Assembly (NCBI GenBank): GCA_947495295.1 | Contig: CANLYJ010000003.1 | Coordinates: forward strand, 62,001 to 126,000 | DNA length: 64,000 bases | Source of the DNA: an uncultured Paracoccaceae bacterium | GTDB lineage: Bacteria > Pseudomonadota > Alphaproteobacteria > Rhodobacterales > Rhodobacteraceae | Direction of reading: 5' to 3' | In this document: in pieces, positions 24,034 through 33,068 of the stretch | How the letters are laid out: each line of letters starts with the position of its first letter | Numbering within the stretch: the stretch's first letter is position 1 | Notes under the pieces: generated by a model | Told to the model about the DNA's origin: nothing | The model's database searches: none | The model's input: the letters and a program-made list of their open reading frames with translations, nothing else | Program-made: the position numbers and the translations under genes

Positions 24034-25023
24034 TTAGCTCAGTAGCGCTGCAAGTTCCGCTTCTAGGCCCGGGATGTCAATGTGTTCAGGGGGCTTTCGC
24101 TGCGCCAAGGCGCGATTTGCGCGGGTCTGCGCCGCCCCTGTCATATCGCCAGAGGCATCCGCCACGGCCTGCATTTCATCAGGCCGCCCGTTGCAATGCA
24201 GGTTGATGTCGCAGCCTGCTTTCATGGCGGCCGTGGCACGTTCGGAGATGGTGCCTGACAGCGCCTCCATCGACAGATCATCGGTCATCAAAAGCCCGTC
24301 AAAGCCGATATCCTCCCGGATCACCTGCATCATCCGGGGCGAGGTGGTGGCGGGCGCATCGGGGTCAATATCGGTAAAGACGATATGCGCGGTCATTCCC
24401 ATGGCGATATCGTTCAGCGCCTTGAAAGGGGCAAAGTCATGACCCTCCAAATCGGCGCGATCGGCCCGCACGGTGGGCAAATCCTTGTGGCTGTCCACGG
24501 AGGCCCGCCCATAGCCGGGAATATGTTTGACAACAGGCAGAACCCCGCCCGCCAGATGCGCGTCCGCACAGGTCTTGGCCGCCGCAACCACCGTATCGGT
24601 ATCCGCACCGTATAGCCGGTTCAGCAGCACGGGATGGGTGTCATCCTCCACCAGATCGGCCAGCGGGGCGCAGTTCACATCAATCCCGACATCATGCAGT
24701 TCCGCCGCAATCAGCCGATTTCGGATCCATTGGGCCCGCATCGGATCGCGTGCCCGGCGCATTTGGTCCAAGGCCGGCAGGTATTCGCGCCAATGCGGGC
24801 TGCGCATCCGCTGCACTCGTCCGCCTTCCTGATCAATCAGGATGGGCGCATCGCGCCCGACCGCATCGCGCAATTCCGATGTCAGGCGGCGCAACTGGTC
24901 GGGATTGTCGATATTGCGGGCAAACAGGATAAAGCCAAGCGGTTGAATATCCCGAAAAAAAGCGCGTTCCCAACCGGTTACACCCTGCCCTTCAGGTCCG
25001 AGAATCGTGGCGTTCAGCGCCAT
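24034..25023 (-). CDS. nagZ: Beta-N-acetylhexosaminidase NagZ (GH3)
   Basis: A 329-residue cytosolic enzyme that removes GlcNAc from recycled muropeptides. The family signature is KHIPGYGRASVDSH (near residue 164; the usual form is KHFPGHG, so the His is Tyr here), with the general acid-base His in DSH. The nucleophile Asp is in LLMTDDLSMEAL. DQEGGRVQRMRSPHW is the substrate-binding stretch. It directly follows the SPOR-protein gene with no gap and precedes scpA. Its products can induce ampC-type beta-lactamases elsewhere; none is in the window. Confidence 0.93.
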   Translation of the reverse strand: MALNATILGPEGQGVTGWERAFFRDIQPLGFILFARNIDNPDQLRRLTSELRDAVGRDAPILIDQEGGRVQRMRSPHWREYLPALDQMRRARDPMRAQWIRNRLIAAELHDVGIDVNCAPLADLVEDDTHPVLLNRLYGADTDTVVAAAKTCADAHLAGGVLPVVKHIPGYGRASVDSHKDLPTVRADRADLEGHDFAPFKALNDIAMGMTAHIVFTDIDPDAPATTSPRMMQVIREDIGFDGLLMTDDLSMEALSGTISERATAAMKAGCDINLHCNGRPDEMQAVADASGDMTGAAQTRANRALAQRKPPEHIDIPGLEAELAALLS

Positions 25024-26001
25024 TCAGTTGACTGTCACAGGCACGCAATCGGCCCCTTCGGCGGCGAGTGCCGCACAGAACCGTTTTGCGGCGGCCCGAT
25101 CTTCAAACCCGCTGGCGCGCAGCCGATACCATGTGCCACTGCTTTGGTTGCTGACCTGAATGACCCGGGCGCGATCCCCGATCAATTGGGCAAAGCGACC
25201 TTGCAGACGCTCCCACTCTGTCGCCGCTAGGGTCGGTGACGGGAACGCACCCAATTGCACCAGATTGGTGCCCGGTGCGAATGTTTCGGTGCTGACGGCC
25301 ACTTCCTGCGCATCTGCTGTCGCCGGTGCAACGGCAGGCGCTGGTGCGGGTTGCGTCACGCGCAAGCTGGCGGGGCGCAGTGCCGGGCGCAAGGATGTCG
25401 CGACGCCGGGGACGGAGCGTGCGATTGTCGCCACTGTTTCTGTCGTCTCTTCGGCATCCGCCAAGGGCGTGGTGCCAGCCGCAATCTGATCAGCCAGGGC
25501 CAGAATGTCATCCGCGCTCAGCGGCGCATTATCAGGTTGCAGTGCGGTCGCATCGCTTGCGGCCGCCGGGGCAATCTGGGCTGTTTCCTGCGGAACAATC
25601 TCATCGGCTTCGGCAAGCGGTTGCGCATCAAGATCTTCTTGCGCCAGACCGGGCGTGGCCGGGGCCAGCACCAGACGGTCCTCAGGACCACCCGCCTCGC
25701 CCACGGCGGCCACTTCATTGACCGAAAGACCTGTATGCCGGGCCACATCGCCACCGGGGTTATCGGGCGCGACCCGCATCTCGCCTTCCATCGCACGCAC
25801 CACGGGGATGCCGCTGACATCACGCATGATCAGCTTGTAGCCCCAGAAACTGACGCCGATAATCAGGGCCAGCGACATCGCCGCACCCGCGTAATTTACC
25901 AATAAACCTGTGCGCGATGCGCCGCCTGCTGGGGCGAACCCCTCATCATAAACTGCCATCTTTTGCCTCACCGCCCGTGCCGTTTTCGGCTTATGGGTCA
26001 T
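25024..26001 (-). CDS. SPOR-domain membrane protein
   Basis: A 325-residue protein with one membrane helix (YAGAAMSLALIIGVSFWGYK, about residues 34-53), a long Ala/Pro/Glu-rich periplasmic linker and a C-terminal SPOR domain (residues ~240-320: TNLVQLGAFPSPTLAATEWERLQ to FCAALAAEGADC). SPOR domains bind peptidoglycan stripped of stem peptides at division sites, so a septal role is likely. Two Cys near the end may pair. It sits in the conserved argS-SPOR-nagZ-scpA-scpB order, 32 bp downstream of argS. Confidence 0.9.
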   Translation of the reverse strand: MTHKPKTARAVRQKMAVYDEGFAPAGGASRTGLLVNYAGAAMSLALIIGVSFWGYKLIMRDVSGIPVVRAMEGEMRVAPDNPGGDVARHTGLSVNEVAAVGEAGGPEDRLVLAPATPGLAQEDLDAQPLAEADEIVPQETAQIAPAAASDATALQPDNAPLSADDILALADQIAAGTTPLADAEETTETVATIARSVPGVATSLRPALRPASLRVTQPAPAPAVAPATADAQEVAVSTETFAPGTNLVQLGAFPSPTLAATEWERLQGRFAQLIGDRARVIQVSNQSSGTWYRLRASGFEDRAAAKRFCAALAAEGADCVPVTVN

Positions 26002-26033
26002 GTTAGAACTGCTCGTTCCCCGGCGATGGCGCG

Positions 26034-27776
26034 TTATCGCATCTCTTCCGCCGGAGTGACCCCAAGAATACCCAATCCATGCGAAATAACAATTGCCGTG
26101 GCCCGGATCAGCGCAATTTTCGCCTGTGTTGTTTCTGAGTCACCCTCTTGCAGGAACCGCAATGACGTATCGTCATTGCCCTTGTTCCATAGCGCATGCA
26201 GTTCTGATGCCAGATCATACAGGTAAAATGCGATCCGGTGCGGTTCGTGCCCCTTGGCTGCGATCTCGACAAGACGCGGCCATTCCGCCACCTTCTTGGC
26301 CAGCGTCAATTCGGCCTCGTGACCCAGCTTTGTCAGATCAGCATTTGTCAGGGTCGCATCATCGACGGCAATCCCCGCCTCCTGCGCCTTGCGCAGCACC
26401 GAATTGACCCGTGCATGGGCGTATTGTACGTAAAAGACCGGGTTATCCTTGGATTGCTCCAGCACTTTATCAAAATCGAAATCCAGCGGCGCGTCATTCT
26501 TGCGCGTCAGCATATGGAACCGGGTGACATCGGCACCGACCTGATCCACCACGTCGCGCAGGGTCACAAAAGTCCCTGCCCGTTTCGACATCTTGAACGG
26601 CTCGCCGTTCTTATACAGTTTCACCAATTGGGTCAGCTTTACATCCAGCGGCACCTTGCCATCGGACAGGGCCGAAACAGCCGCCTTCATCCGCTTGACA
26701 TAGCCGCCATGATCAGCGCCAAAGACGTCAATCAACTGGTCAAAGCCGCGCTGCACCTTGTCATAGTGGTAAGCAATATCTGGCGCGAAATAGGTCCATG
26801 ACCCATCCGATTTCTTCACCGGGCGATCCACGTCATCGCCATGTTCGGTGGATTTGAACAGGGTTTGCTCGCGCGGTTCCCAATCCTCTGGCATCTTGCC
26901 CTTGGGGGGCTCCAGCACGCCTTGATAGATCAGCCCCTTCTCATCCAACTCATCAATCGCCTTTTCGATCAACCCGGTGCCATAGAGCGATTTTTCGGAA
27001 AAGAAGTTATCCATGGTAACGCCAAGCTGGGCCAGGTCTTCACGGATCAGGTTCATCATCGCTTGGGTGGCAAATTCACGGATTTCCGTTAGCCAGAACT
27101 GTTCGCCCTTGTCGACAAAGGCATCCCCGACATGGTCCTTTAACGCCTGACCGACGGGGATCAGATAGTCACCGGGATAGGTGCCGTCCTCAAATGCGAC
27201 CTCCTGCCCATGCGCTTCCAGATAACGCAGATAGACAGACCGGGCGAGTACATTGACCTGCGCCCCACCATCATTGATGTAGTATTCCTTGGTGACATCA
27301 AAACCCGCATAATCCAGCAGCCGCGCCAGCGCATCGCCAAAGACAGCGCCCCGCGTATGGCCCACATGCAGCGGGCCGGTGGGATTGGCCGAGACATATT
27401 CGACCATCATCTTTTGTCCTTGCCCCAGCGTCGACTGCCCAAACCCCCGATCGGCCAGTGCGGCCTTCACAACGCCCTGCCACATGGTCGGGTCCAACCG
27501 CATATTCAGAAAACCGGGGCCCGCAACCTCCGCAGAGGTGATGCGCGGATCCGCTTGCAAGCGTTCAGCCAGCGCTTCGGCAATCACACGTGGATTCATC
27601 TTGGCCGGTTTGGCCAGCACCATGGCCGCATTCGTCGCCATATCGCCATGCCCGGCATCGCGCGGTGGCTCAACCGTAACCGCAGCGGTGGCCAATCCGT
27701 CGGGCAATGTGCCTGCGGCGGTCAGTTCTGCAATGCAGGACAAGACGAGGTTACGGATATCGGTGAAGAGGTTCAT
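26034..27776 (-). CDS. argS: Arginyl-tRNA synthetase
   Basis: A 580-residue class I synthetase charging tRNA-Arg. The HIGH-type motif is in [20 protein letters not shown] (near residue 125), KMSKR is present exactly ([12 protein letters not shown]), and the C-terminal DALR anticodon-binding domain contains [15 protein letters not shown]. The start at 27776 (MNLFTDIRN) is set by the family; the frame is open 18 codons further. It is divergent from a ClbS/DfsB-like gene, with a perfect FNR box between. Confidence 0.96.
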   Translation of the reverse strand: MNLFTDIRNLVLSCIAELTAAGTLPDGLATAAVTVEPPRDAGHGDMATNAAMVLAKPAKMNPRVIAEALAERLQADPRITSAEVAGPGFLNMRLDPTMWQGVVKAALADRGFGQSTLGQGQKMMVEYVSANPTGPLHVGHTRGAVFGDALARLLDYAGFDVTKEYYINDGGAQVNVLARSVYLRYLEAHGQEVAFEDGTYPGDYLIPVGQALKDHVGDAFVDKGEQFWLTEIREFATQAMMNLIREDLAQLGVTMDNFFSEKSLYGTGLIEKAIDELDEKGLIYQGVLEPPKGKMPEDWEPREQTLFKSTEHGDDVDRPVKKSDGSWTYFAPDIAYHYDKVQRGFDQLIDVFGADHGGYVKRMKAAVSALSDGKVPLDVKLTQLVKLYKNGEPFKMSKRAGTFVTLRDVVDQVGADVTRFHMLTRKNDAPLDFDFDKVLEQSKDNPVFYVQYAHARVNSVLRKAQEAGIAVDDATLTNADLTKLGHEAELTLAKKVAEWPRLVEIAAKGHEPHRIAFYLYDLASELHALWNKGNDDTSLRFLQEGDSETTQAKIALIRATAIVISHGLGILGVTPAEEMR

Positions 27777-27855
27777 GTCATCGGGCCTATTGTTATCGCC
27801 CCGATGTATCACCCCGCACGCCCGCGTCAATCAATGGGGTGCCGCAAACCGCCAA

Positions 27856-27869
27856 TTGATCGGGATCAA
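27856..27869. promoter_or_regulatory. Perfect FNR/FnrL box
   Basis: TTGATCGGGATCAA exactly fits TTGAT-N4-ATCAA, extended by one more matched pair each side. Its centre is 63 bp before the ATG of the downstream gene (27926) and 86 bp from the argS start. At -41.5 it would predict a transcription start near 27904 for the ClbS/DfsB-like gene. Confidence 0.7.
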
Positions 27870-27925
27870 TGCGCGCGCTGGCCCAGGCGTTACGTCAATA
27901 TGGAACCATAGGCAGGAGACGCACC

Positions 27926-28426
27926 ATGCCCGCAGCTACCAACAAGTCCGACCTGATCGCCGTCACGCAAAAGGAATACGACAAACTGCAAAAGCTGATC
28001 GCGCCGCTGGATGAGGCGGTGGCAATGCACAAGATTGACGATGTGTCGATCAAGGACATCATCGGGCACCGGGCACATTGGATCAGCCTGTTTCTGGGCT
28101 GGTATCATGACGGGCAAGCCGGCAAAGAGGTGCATTTCCCCGCCCCCAGCTACAAATGGAACGAACTGCCACGCTACAACGCCGCTCTGCGCGAAACACA
28201 GGCAGACATGTCATGGGACGATGCCTGCGACCTGCTGGCCCGCAACACCAACAAGCTGCTGGACTTCATGGAAACCCGCGATGATGCGGCGCTATACGGC
28301 CGCCCGATGAAAGGGGCAAACAACAATTGGACAACCGGTCGATGGGCGGAGGCCGCCGGTGCAAGCCATTTCCGATCCGCTGCCAAATACATTCGGAAGG
28401 CGATCAAATCCGGCACCTCGCCTTGA
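27926..28426 (+). CDS. ClbS/DfsB-family four-helix-bundle protein
   Basis: A 166-residue protein of the DUF1706 (ClbS/DfsB) family, a DinB-like four-helix bundle. Family blocks are NKSDLIAVTQKEYDKLQKLI at the N-terminus, SIKDIIGHRAHWISLFLGWY and the C-terminal WAEAAGASHFRSAAKYIRKAI. ClbS hydrolyses the cyclopropane of colibactin in producers; most homologues have no known substrate. GGAG lies seven bases before the ATG. A perfect FNR box suggests oxygen-dependent expression, which is not something I know for this family. Confidence 0.85.
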   Translation: MPAATNKSDLIAVTQKEYDKLQKLIAPLDEAVAMHKIDDVSIKDIIGHRAHWISLFLGWYHDGQAGKEVHFPAPSYKWNELPRYNAALRETQADMSWDDACDLLARNTNKLLDFMETRDDAALYGRPMKGANNNWTTGRWAEAAGASHFRSAAKYIRKAIKSGTSP

Positions 28427-28461
28427 AAGCGCAGCTGGGGGCTGCACAGCGAAGCGAATGC

Positions 28462-28535
28462 TGCACCAAGCTTAAAAGAGAAGTCGAATTTGGCATCTGC
28501 GGCCTCAGGCCGTAGGAGACTTTCAAGCTTGTGCA
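28462..28535. repeat. Nested inverted repeat upstream of small lipoprotein gene
   Basis: TGCACCAAGCTTAAAAG (28462-28478) and CTTTCAAGCTTGTGCA (28520-28535) are near-perfect reverse complements (one mismatch, one gap). The loop between them holds a second hairpin, GGCCT-C-AGGCC at 28501-28511. It could be the terminator of the upstream gene or a structured leader of the downstream one. Confidence 0.6.
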
Positions 28536-28585
28536 ACAAATCGAACGTGCTAATGAGCGCCAACATACGTAAAGGTCGACGTGCA

Positions 28586-28789
28586 ATGAAAAAGAAAATC
28601 ATATCAATGGGCTTGATTGCTGCCTTATCCGGCTGCACGGTCGCTGACCGTATCGAACCGGCAATCCCGGTAAGTGACGAACCAACAGCTGTTGAAACCG
28701 CCGTTGGCGCAGGTGTAGCCGTAGCGCTCATATCCGCCGCAGCGCTGATGTTTGCTCTCGCCGCCGCCGTGAACGACGCTGCCGACTAG
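28586..28789 (+). CDS. Small lipoprotein with one membrane helix
   Basis: A 67-residue protein starting MKKKIISMGLIAALSGCTVA with a canonical lipobox LSGC, lipidated at Cys17. A hydrophobic helix (VGAGVAVALISAAALMFALAAAV) follows at about residues 39-61. The mature protein is about 50 residues, so it is an entericidin-like or envelope-stress-type small lipoprotein; function unknown. The start at 28586 is chosen for the signal peptide; the frame is open 32 codons upstream. GC content is slightly lower than around. Confidence 0.65.
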   Translation: MKKKIISMGLIAALSGCTVADRIEPAIPVSDEPTAVETAVGAGVAVALISAAALMFALAAAVNDAAD

Positions 28790-28818
28790 GGTTAGATGAC
28801 GCTCCCGGACGAACGTCT

Positions 28819-30651
28819 CTAGTAACCCGGCGGCTGTTCCCCTTCCACATCACCCGGTGGCCGCAGGGCGATGATCCGTGTCTCTTTCCCGTTCTTGATA
28901 TCCTCGTCCTTGCGGATCAGCCGGATATCGCCTCCCTGCCCGATCTGGGCAAATAGATGTGCCTCGGGCCGTGAGCTGCGCCAATCGGTCAGGCTGTATT
29001 CCTCGGTCAAACCCGTCACCCTGAAGGTCCAGCCATCGCGGATCAGTCGTTCCATCCCGGCGTGGGTCTCCTCGGCGCCGAACTTACGTCCACCCAAGGT
29101 ACGTGGCAGTTGATGGCGGGAACTTTCGTTTTTCTCGCGCATCACCTGAAACACATTGTCGCGCCCAAATTCCGGGGCCAGGTCGGTTGTAACCAACGTG
29201 TTATACGCGTCATTATCGGTGGCTGCGACAACGGTAGCATAGCTGACAAGCTCCACCCGTTCCTCTGCCGCCTCTGACAATATGTCGCCGGAAAACGTGT
29301 TGATCCCGGCCCGGCGGGCTGCCCGCAAATGCCCAAAATTCGGATCGGTCATCAGCACAGGTACGTCCGCCTTCTGCAATGCTTCGGCAAAGGCTGTCGT
29401 CCAGTTTGACCCTCCAATGATAATGACACCCGGCGTATCAGCCCCGGTCAGCCCCAGCCAGCGTGCGAACGGGGCTAGCGTGAAACCATGCAGGACCACC
29501 GTCACCGCCACCAGCACAAAAGCCAGCGGCGCGATCTGACCGGCGTCTTCAAACCCTAGCGACAACAGCCGTTCGCCAAACAAACCGGCCACGGCAACCA
29601 AAACAACGCCACGCGGCCCGGTCAATGCGATCAACAACTGTTCCTTGAACGGAATCCCAGACCCCAGCATGGACACAAAGACCGTCAACGGGCGCGCCAC
29701 AAGGATGACAGCCAGCACGAAAACGACTGCCCGCCAATCCAGCTTCTGCACAGCCTCAAGGTTCAAACCCGCCGCGAGCAGGATAAACACACCAGAGACC
29801 AGCAAGACGGTTGCGTGTTCCTTGAACCGCCGCAATTCGGTGTAGCTGGGCAGATTGGCATTGGCGATCACGATCCCCATGATTGTCACGGCCAAGAGCC
29901 CGCTTTCATGCAGCACCGAATCCGACACGCCGAAAACCGCCAGCAGCAAGGCAAACAAAACCGGCACTTTCATGTATTCCGGCACCCAGCCGCGTTTGAA
30001 GGCACGCGCCAACCCGTAGCCAGCAGCACCCCCAAGAGCCGTTGCCACAGCAATCCCGGTCAACAGATCCATGATGGCCGCATTAACCGTTGTTGCCGTA
30101 TTCAGGACCAGCACAACCTCGAACGCCAAGACAGCCGCCAGCGCCCCGATGGGATCGTTGACGATGGCCTCCCATTGCAGCAACGCGGCAGGCCGTTTGG
30201 ATAAACGTGCCGTGCGCAAAAGCGGTGCGATCACAGTCGGTCCGGTGACAATCATGATCCCGCCAAACACCGCGGCGCTGGCCCAGCTGAGCCCGGCGGC
30301 ATAATGCAGCGCCAGCGCAGAGGTCAGCCAACCCAGCGGGGCACCCACAAAGACCAGCCTTTTCACCCCGACAGCCGCATCATTCAATTTATGAAAGTTG
30401 AGCGTCAGCCCGCCTTCAAACAGGATAATCGCCACTGCAATCGATATCATCGGCCCCATCAACACGCCGATATCGCGGGCCGGATCAAATACGCCAAGGA
30501 CCGGCCCAACCAGAATGCCAGCCACCAGCATCAATACAATGGCTGGCATCCGCAATCGCCAAGCCAGCCATTGTGACCCAACCCCCAATGCGCCCACCAG
30601 CGCAAAAGCCATGACCGGGGCCATTGCCCCTGCTTCGGTTTCAATTGCCAT
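28819..30651 (-). CDS. CPA1-type Na+/H+ antiporter with TrkA-N domain
   Basis: A 610-residue membrane protein. About twelve hydrophobic segments occupy residues 10-400 (Na_H_Exchanger), with the ion-site stretch ASAAVFGGIMIVTGPTVIAPLLR and IVNDPIGALAAVLAFE near residue 170. The C-terminal half has a Rossmann TrkA-N-type segment (GVIIIGGSNWTTAFAEALQKADVPVLMTDPN, near 420) and a regulatory tail. It would exchange Na+ or K+ for H+ in response to nucleotide. The start overlaps the dgt stop by 11 bp with AGGGG upstream, so the two genes are co-transcribed. Confidence 0.9.
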   Translation of the reverse strand: MAIETEAGAMAPVMAFALVGALGVGSQWLAWRLRMPAIVLMLVAGILVGPVLGVFDPARDIGVLMGPMISIAVAIILFEGGLTLNFHKLNDAAVGVKRLVFVGAPLGWLTSALALHYAAGLSWASAAVFGGIMIVTGPTVIAPLLRTARLSKRPAALLQWEAIVNDPIGALAAVLAFEVVLVLNTATTVNAAIMDLLTGIAVATALGGAAGYGLARAFKRGWVPEYMKVPVLFALLLAVFGVSDSVLHESGLLAVTIMGIVIANANLPSYTELRRFKEHATVLLVSGVFILLAAGLNLEAVQKLDWRAVVFVLAVILVARPLTVFVSMLGSGIPFKEQLLIALTGPRGVVLVAVAGLFGERLLSLGFEDAGQIAPLAFVLVAVTVVLHGFTLAPFARWLGLTGADTPGVIIIGGSNWTTAFAEALQKADVPVLMTDPNFGHLRAARRAGINTFSGDILSEAAEERVELVSYATVVAATDNDAYNTLVTTDLAPEFGRDNVFQVMREKNESSRHQLPRTLGGRKFGAEETHAGMERLIRDGWTFRVTGLTEEYSLTDWRSSRPEAHLFAQIGQGGDIRLIRKDEDIKNGKETRIIALRPPGDVEGEQPPGY

Positions 30652-31813
30652 CAATGACCCCTGCTGGAATTTCCTCGCTCCCAATCAAGCGTTTATGCTG
30701 CTGAATGGCAAATCGATCCGTCATGCCCGCGATATAGTCGGCCACGATACGGGCAAGTGCTGTTTCATCCGGGGCATCCGCCACATCCTTGCGCCACTGC
30801 TTGGGCAATTCATCGGTATTTTCCATAAAGAACGGAAACAGATCATCGATCATCTTGGTGACCACCACGCGCATCTCGACGACCGCAGGTGCGCGATACA
30901 TCTTTTTGAAAAGGAACTGACGGATAACTTTCAAGTCGGTCCAAAGTTCCGCAGAAAATTGTACCATCATCCGACCGGCATGGCGCACATCATGTACGCT
31001 GGCCGGTGAAAGCTCTGCCAGATTGCGGCGGCTGACGGTGATCACATCCTCGACAAGCACCCCGAAAAACCGGCGCAACGCCTCGTGGCGACGGCGATAG
31101 TAATTCAGCCCGGGATATTTGGCGTCAACCCGGGCGAAACAATCACAAAGGATCGGCAGTTCGGCCAACTCGTCTGTGCTGAACAGTTCAGCACGAAGTC
31201 CGTCATGTAAGTCATGGTTATTATAGGCAATATCATCGGCCAATGCAGCCGCCTGCGCCTCTGCGCTGGCATGGGTATTCAGTTCCAGGTCATGGCGCGC
31301 GTTATAGGCGGCAAGGGCGTAAGGAATGTCGCCGGTCACAGGCCCGTTATGTTTTGCGATCCCTTCAAGGCTTTCCCAAGTCAGGTTTAGCCCATCCCAT
31401 TCTGCGTAATGCCGCTCCAGATTGGTGACGATATGGAGTGCCTGCGCATTATGGTCAAAACCACCATAGGGCTGCATCAGGACGTCCAGCGCCTCTTCCC
31501 CGGTATGCCCAAACGGCGTGTGACCCAAATCATGGGCCAGTGCGACCGCCTCGGTCAGTTCGACATTCAGATCCAGCGCTGCTGCCACGGTGCGGGCAAC
31601 CTGTGCCACCTCAATCGAATGGGTCAGCCGCGTGCGAAAATAGTCGCCCTCATGTTCAATAAAAACCTGCGTCTTATGCTTGAGCCGCCGAAAGGCGCTT
31701 GCGTGAATAATCCGGTCGCGGTCGCGCTGAAAGGGGGAGCGAAAGGCGCTCTCTTCCTCAGCATAAAGACGGCCCCGCGGATTGGCGGGGTCGGTCGCAT
31801 ATGGCGCTGCCAT
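30641..31813 (-). CDS. dgt: dGTPase-like HD-domain triphosphohydrolase
   Basis: A 390-residue enzyme splitting dGTP (or dNTPs) to deoxynucleoside and triphosphate. The HD metal motif is in AVALAHDLGHTPFGHTGEEAL (near residue 91). FRRLKHKTQVFIEHEGDYFRTRLTHSIEVAQ precedes it with the first His and Arg ligands, and the later Asp is in ALADDIAYNNHDLHDGLRA. Alphaproteobacterial type 2 dGTPases are this length. Its downstream gene, the Na+/H+ antiporter, overlaps its stop codon. Divergent from erpA (74 bp). Confidence 0.93.
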   Translation of the reverse strand: MAAPYATDPANPRGRLYAEEESAFRSPFQRDRDRIIHASAFRRLKHKTQVFIEHEGDYFRTRLTHSIEVAQVARTVAAALDLNVELTEAVALAHDLGHTPFGHTGEEALDVLMQPYGGFDHNAQALHIVTNLERHYAEWDGLNLTWESLEGIAKHNGPVTGDIPYALAAYNARHDLELNTHASAEAQAAALADDIAYNNHDLHDGLRAELFSTDELAELPILCDCFARVDAKYPGLNYYRRRHEALRRFFGVLVEDVITVSRRNLAELSPASVHDVRHAGRMMVQFSAELWTDLKVIRQFLFKKMYRAPAVVEMRVVVTKMIDDLFPFFMENTDELPKQWRKDVADAPDETALARIVADYIAGMTDRFAIQQHKRLIGSEEIPAGVIDGN

Positions 31814-31887
31814 GTTATCTGCCTGTCTTGTTCGTCTTGCCTGCCGCCCTTATATTGTAAGTGAACGCAAACCGATAGGGCCGTAAG

Positions 31888-32214
31888 ATGCTGACAATTC
31901 CACCAAAAGTGACCGAACGGGCCTTTGAACGACTGGCCGAGATTGGGGCATCATCGCAAGGCAAAGCCTTGCGCGTCGCTGTTGAGGGCGGCGGATGCTC
32001 GGGGTTTCAGTATGAAATCGACCTGGATGAGCCCAAAGAGGATGATCTGGTCTTGTCCGAAAAGGGTGAGACAGTTGTGATCGACAGCGTCTCTCTGCCC
32101 TTTCTTGCCGATGCCGTGATTGATTTCAGCGAAGAACTGATTGGCGCGCGCTTTGTCATCAACAACCCCAACGCCACCAGTTCTTGCGGCTGCGGGACGT
32201 CCTTTTCGATGTGA
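31888..32214 (+). CDS. erpA: Iron-sulfur carrier ErpA (HesB/IscA type)
   Basis: A 108-residue A-type carrier giving Fe-S clusters to apoproteins. The three ligand cysteines are present: GGGCSGFQYE (near residue 37) and SSCGCGTSF (near 102-104). Length and order (erpA divergent from dgt) are as in related genomes. It ends 3 bp before the convergent hydroxylase-like gene. Confidence 0.93.
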   Translation: MLTIPPKVTERAFERLAEIGASSQGKALRVAVEGGGCSGFQYEIDLDEPKEDDLVLSEKGETVVIDSVSLPFLADAVIDFSEELIGARFVINNPNATSSCGCGTSFSM

Positions 32215-32217
32215 GCC

Positions 32218-32937
32218 TCAGGCGTGACGCTTCGCGCCGGGTTTGTTGACAACACCATAAGCCTTGCGCGCGGTCACCAGACGTAAATCCTCTGGGTCCA
32301 TCCCAAGGCTCAGCATCGTTTCACGGTCAAACCGTTCGCGGGCCACGGCCTTGTCATGCTTGGTGCCAAAAAGCCGATCAATCCAGCCCATACCAAAACT
32401 GACATGGAACGTCGCATCATGGTCCTGATAATGATGCGCCAGATGGCTGCGGGTTACGCGTTCGCCAAACCAGCCCTTTTTGACGTTCAAATGCGCAATC
32501 GTGTGGCAGTATTCGTAGAACGTGAAGGCAGAAATAGAGCCAGCGAACAAGGCAACAACACCAAAAGTCGCGGCAGCAGAAAACCCAATGAATGGCCATA
32601 GGACAAGCGTATGCAGGGCCGCAGAGATCACGCCGAATTTCACCGCATACCAGTGATCGTCACCGGTAAAGAACTCCGGATCGGCCGGGAATTCGTGATG
32701 CCCGATATGGCTGCGATAGAGGTCGTTAAACACTCCCTGCTCTGTCGGCGGTGCGCGGTGATACAAAAACCGGTGCATGACATATTCGACAAAAAACTGC
32801 AGCACGACGCCATAGGCAAAGGCGACCAGCACCATCACACCAAAATGGGCGATCAGCACCGTCATTCCGACAACCCAAAATGGGAAAAGCCGGTGCAACG
32901 TACCCATATGCAGCAAAACTTTCAGTGTCGGGATCAT
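32218..32937 (-). CDS. Fatty acid hydroxylase/sterol desaturase-family membrane protein
   Basis: A 239-residue membrane protein with about four helices and the histidine clusters of the FA_hydroxylase superfamily: EYVMHRFLYHRAPP (near 50), YRSHIGHHEFPADPEFF (near 75), FTFYEYCHTIAHLN (near 143) and RSHLAHHYQDHDATFH (near 165). These would bind two irons for hydroxylation of a lipid chain. CarR/beta-carotene hydroxylases share the fold, so the substrate remains open. Convergent with erpA, divergent from xthA. Confidence 0.85.
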   Translation of the reverse strand: MIPTLKVLLHMGTLHRLFPFWVVGMTVLIAHFGVMVLVAFAYGVVLQFFVEYVMHRFLYHRAPPTEQGVFNDLYRSHIGHHEFPADPEFFTGDDHWYAVKFGVISAALHTLVLWPFIGFSAAATFGVVALFAGSISAFTFYEYCHTIAHLNVKKGWFGERVTRSHLAHHYQDHDATFHVSFGMGWIDRLFGTKHDKAVARERFDRETMLSLGMDPEDLRLVTARKAYGVVNKPGAKRHA

Positions 32938-33068
32938 GTCGGATGCCTCCTCTTTGCCACTTCAATCTGGCGGGGTGTTGACACCCTTTCAAGATTGACG
33001 TGACGTCCGAACGGTCTTGCCCCGCTGGGGATCATGCGCCACAAAGCAGGCAAAGCACGGGGGCTGGT

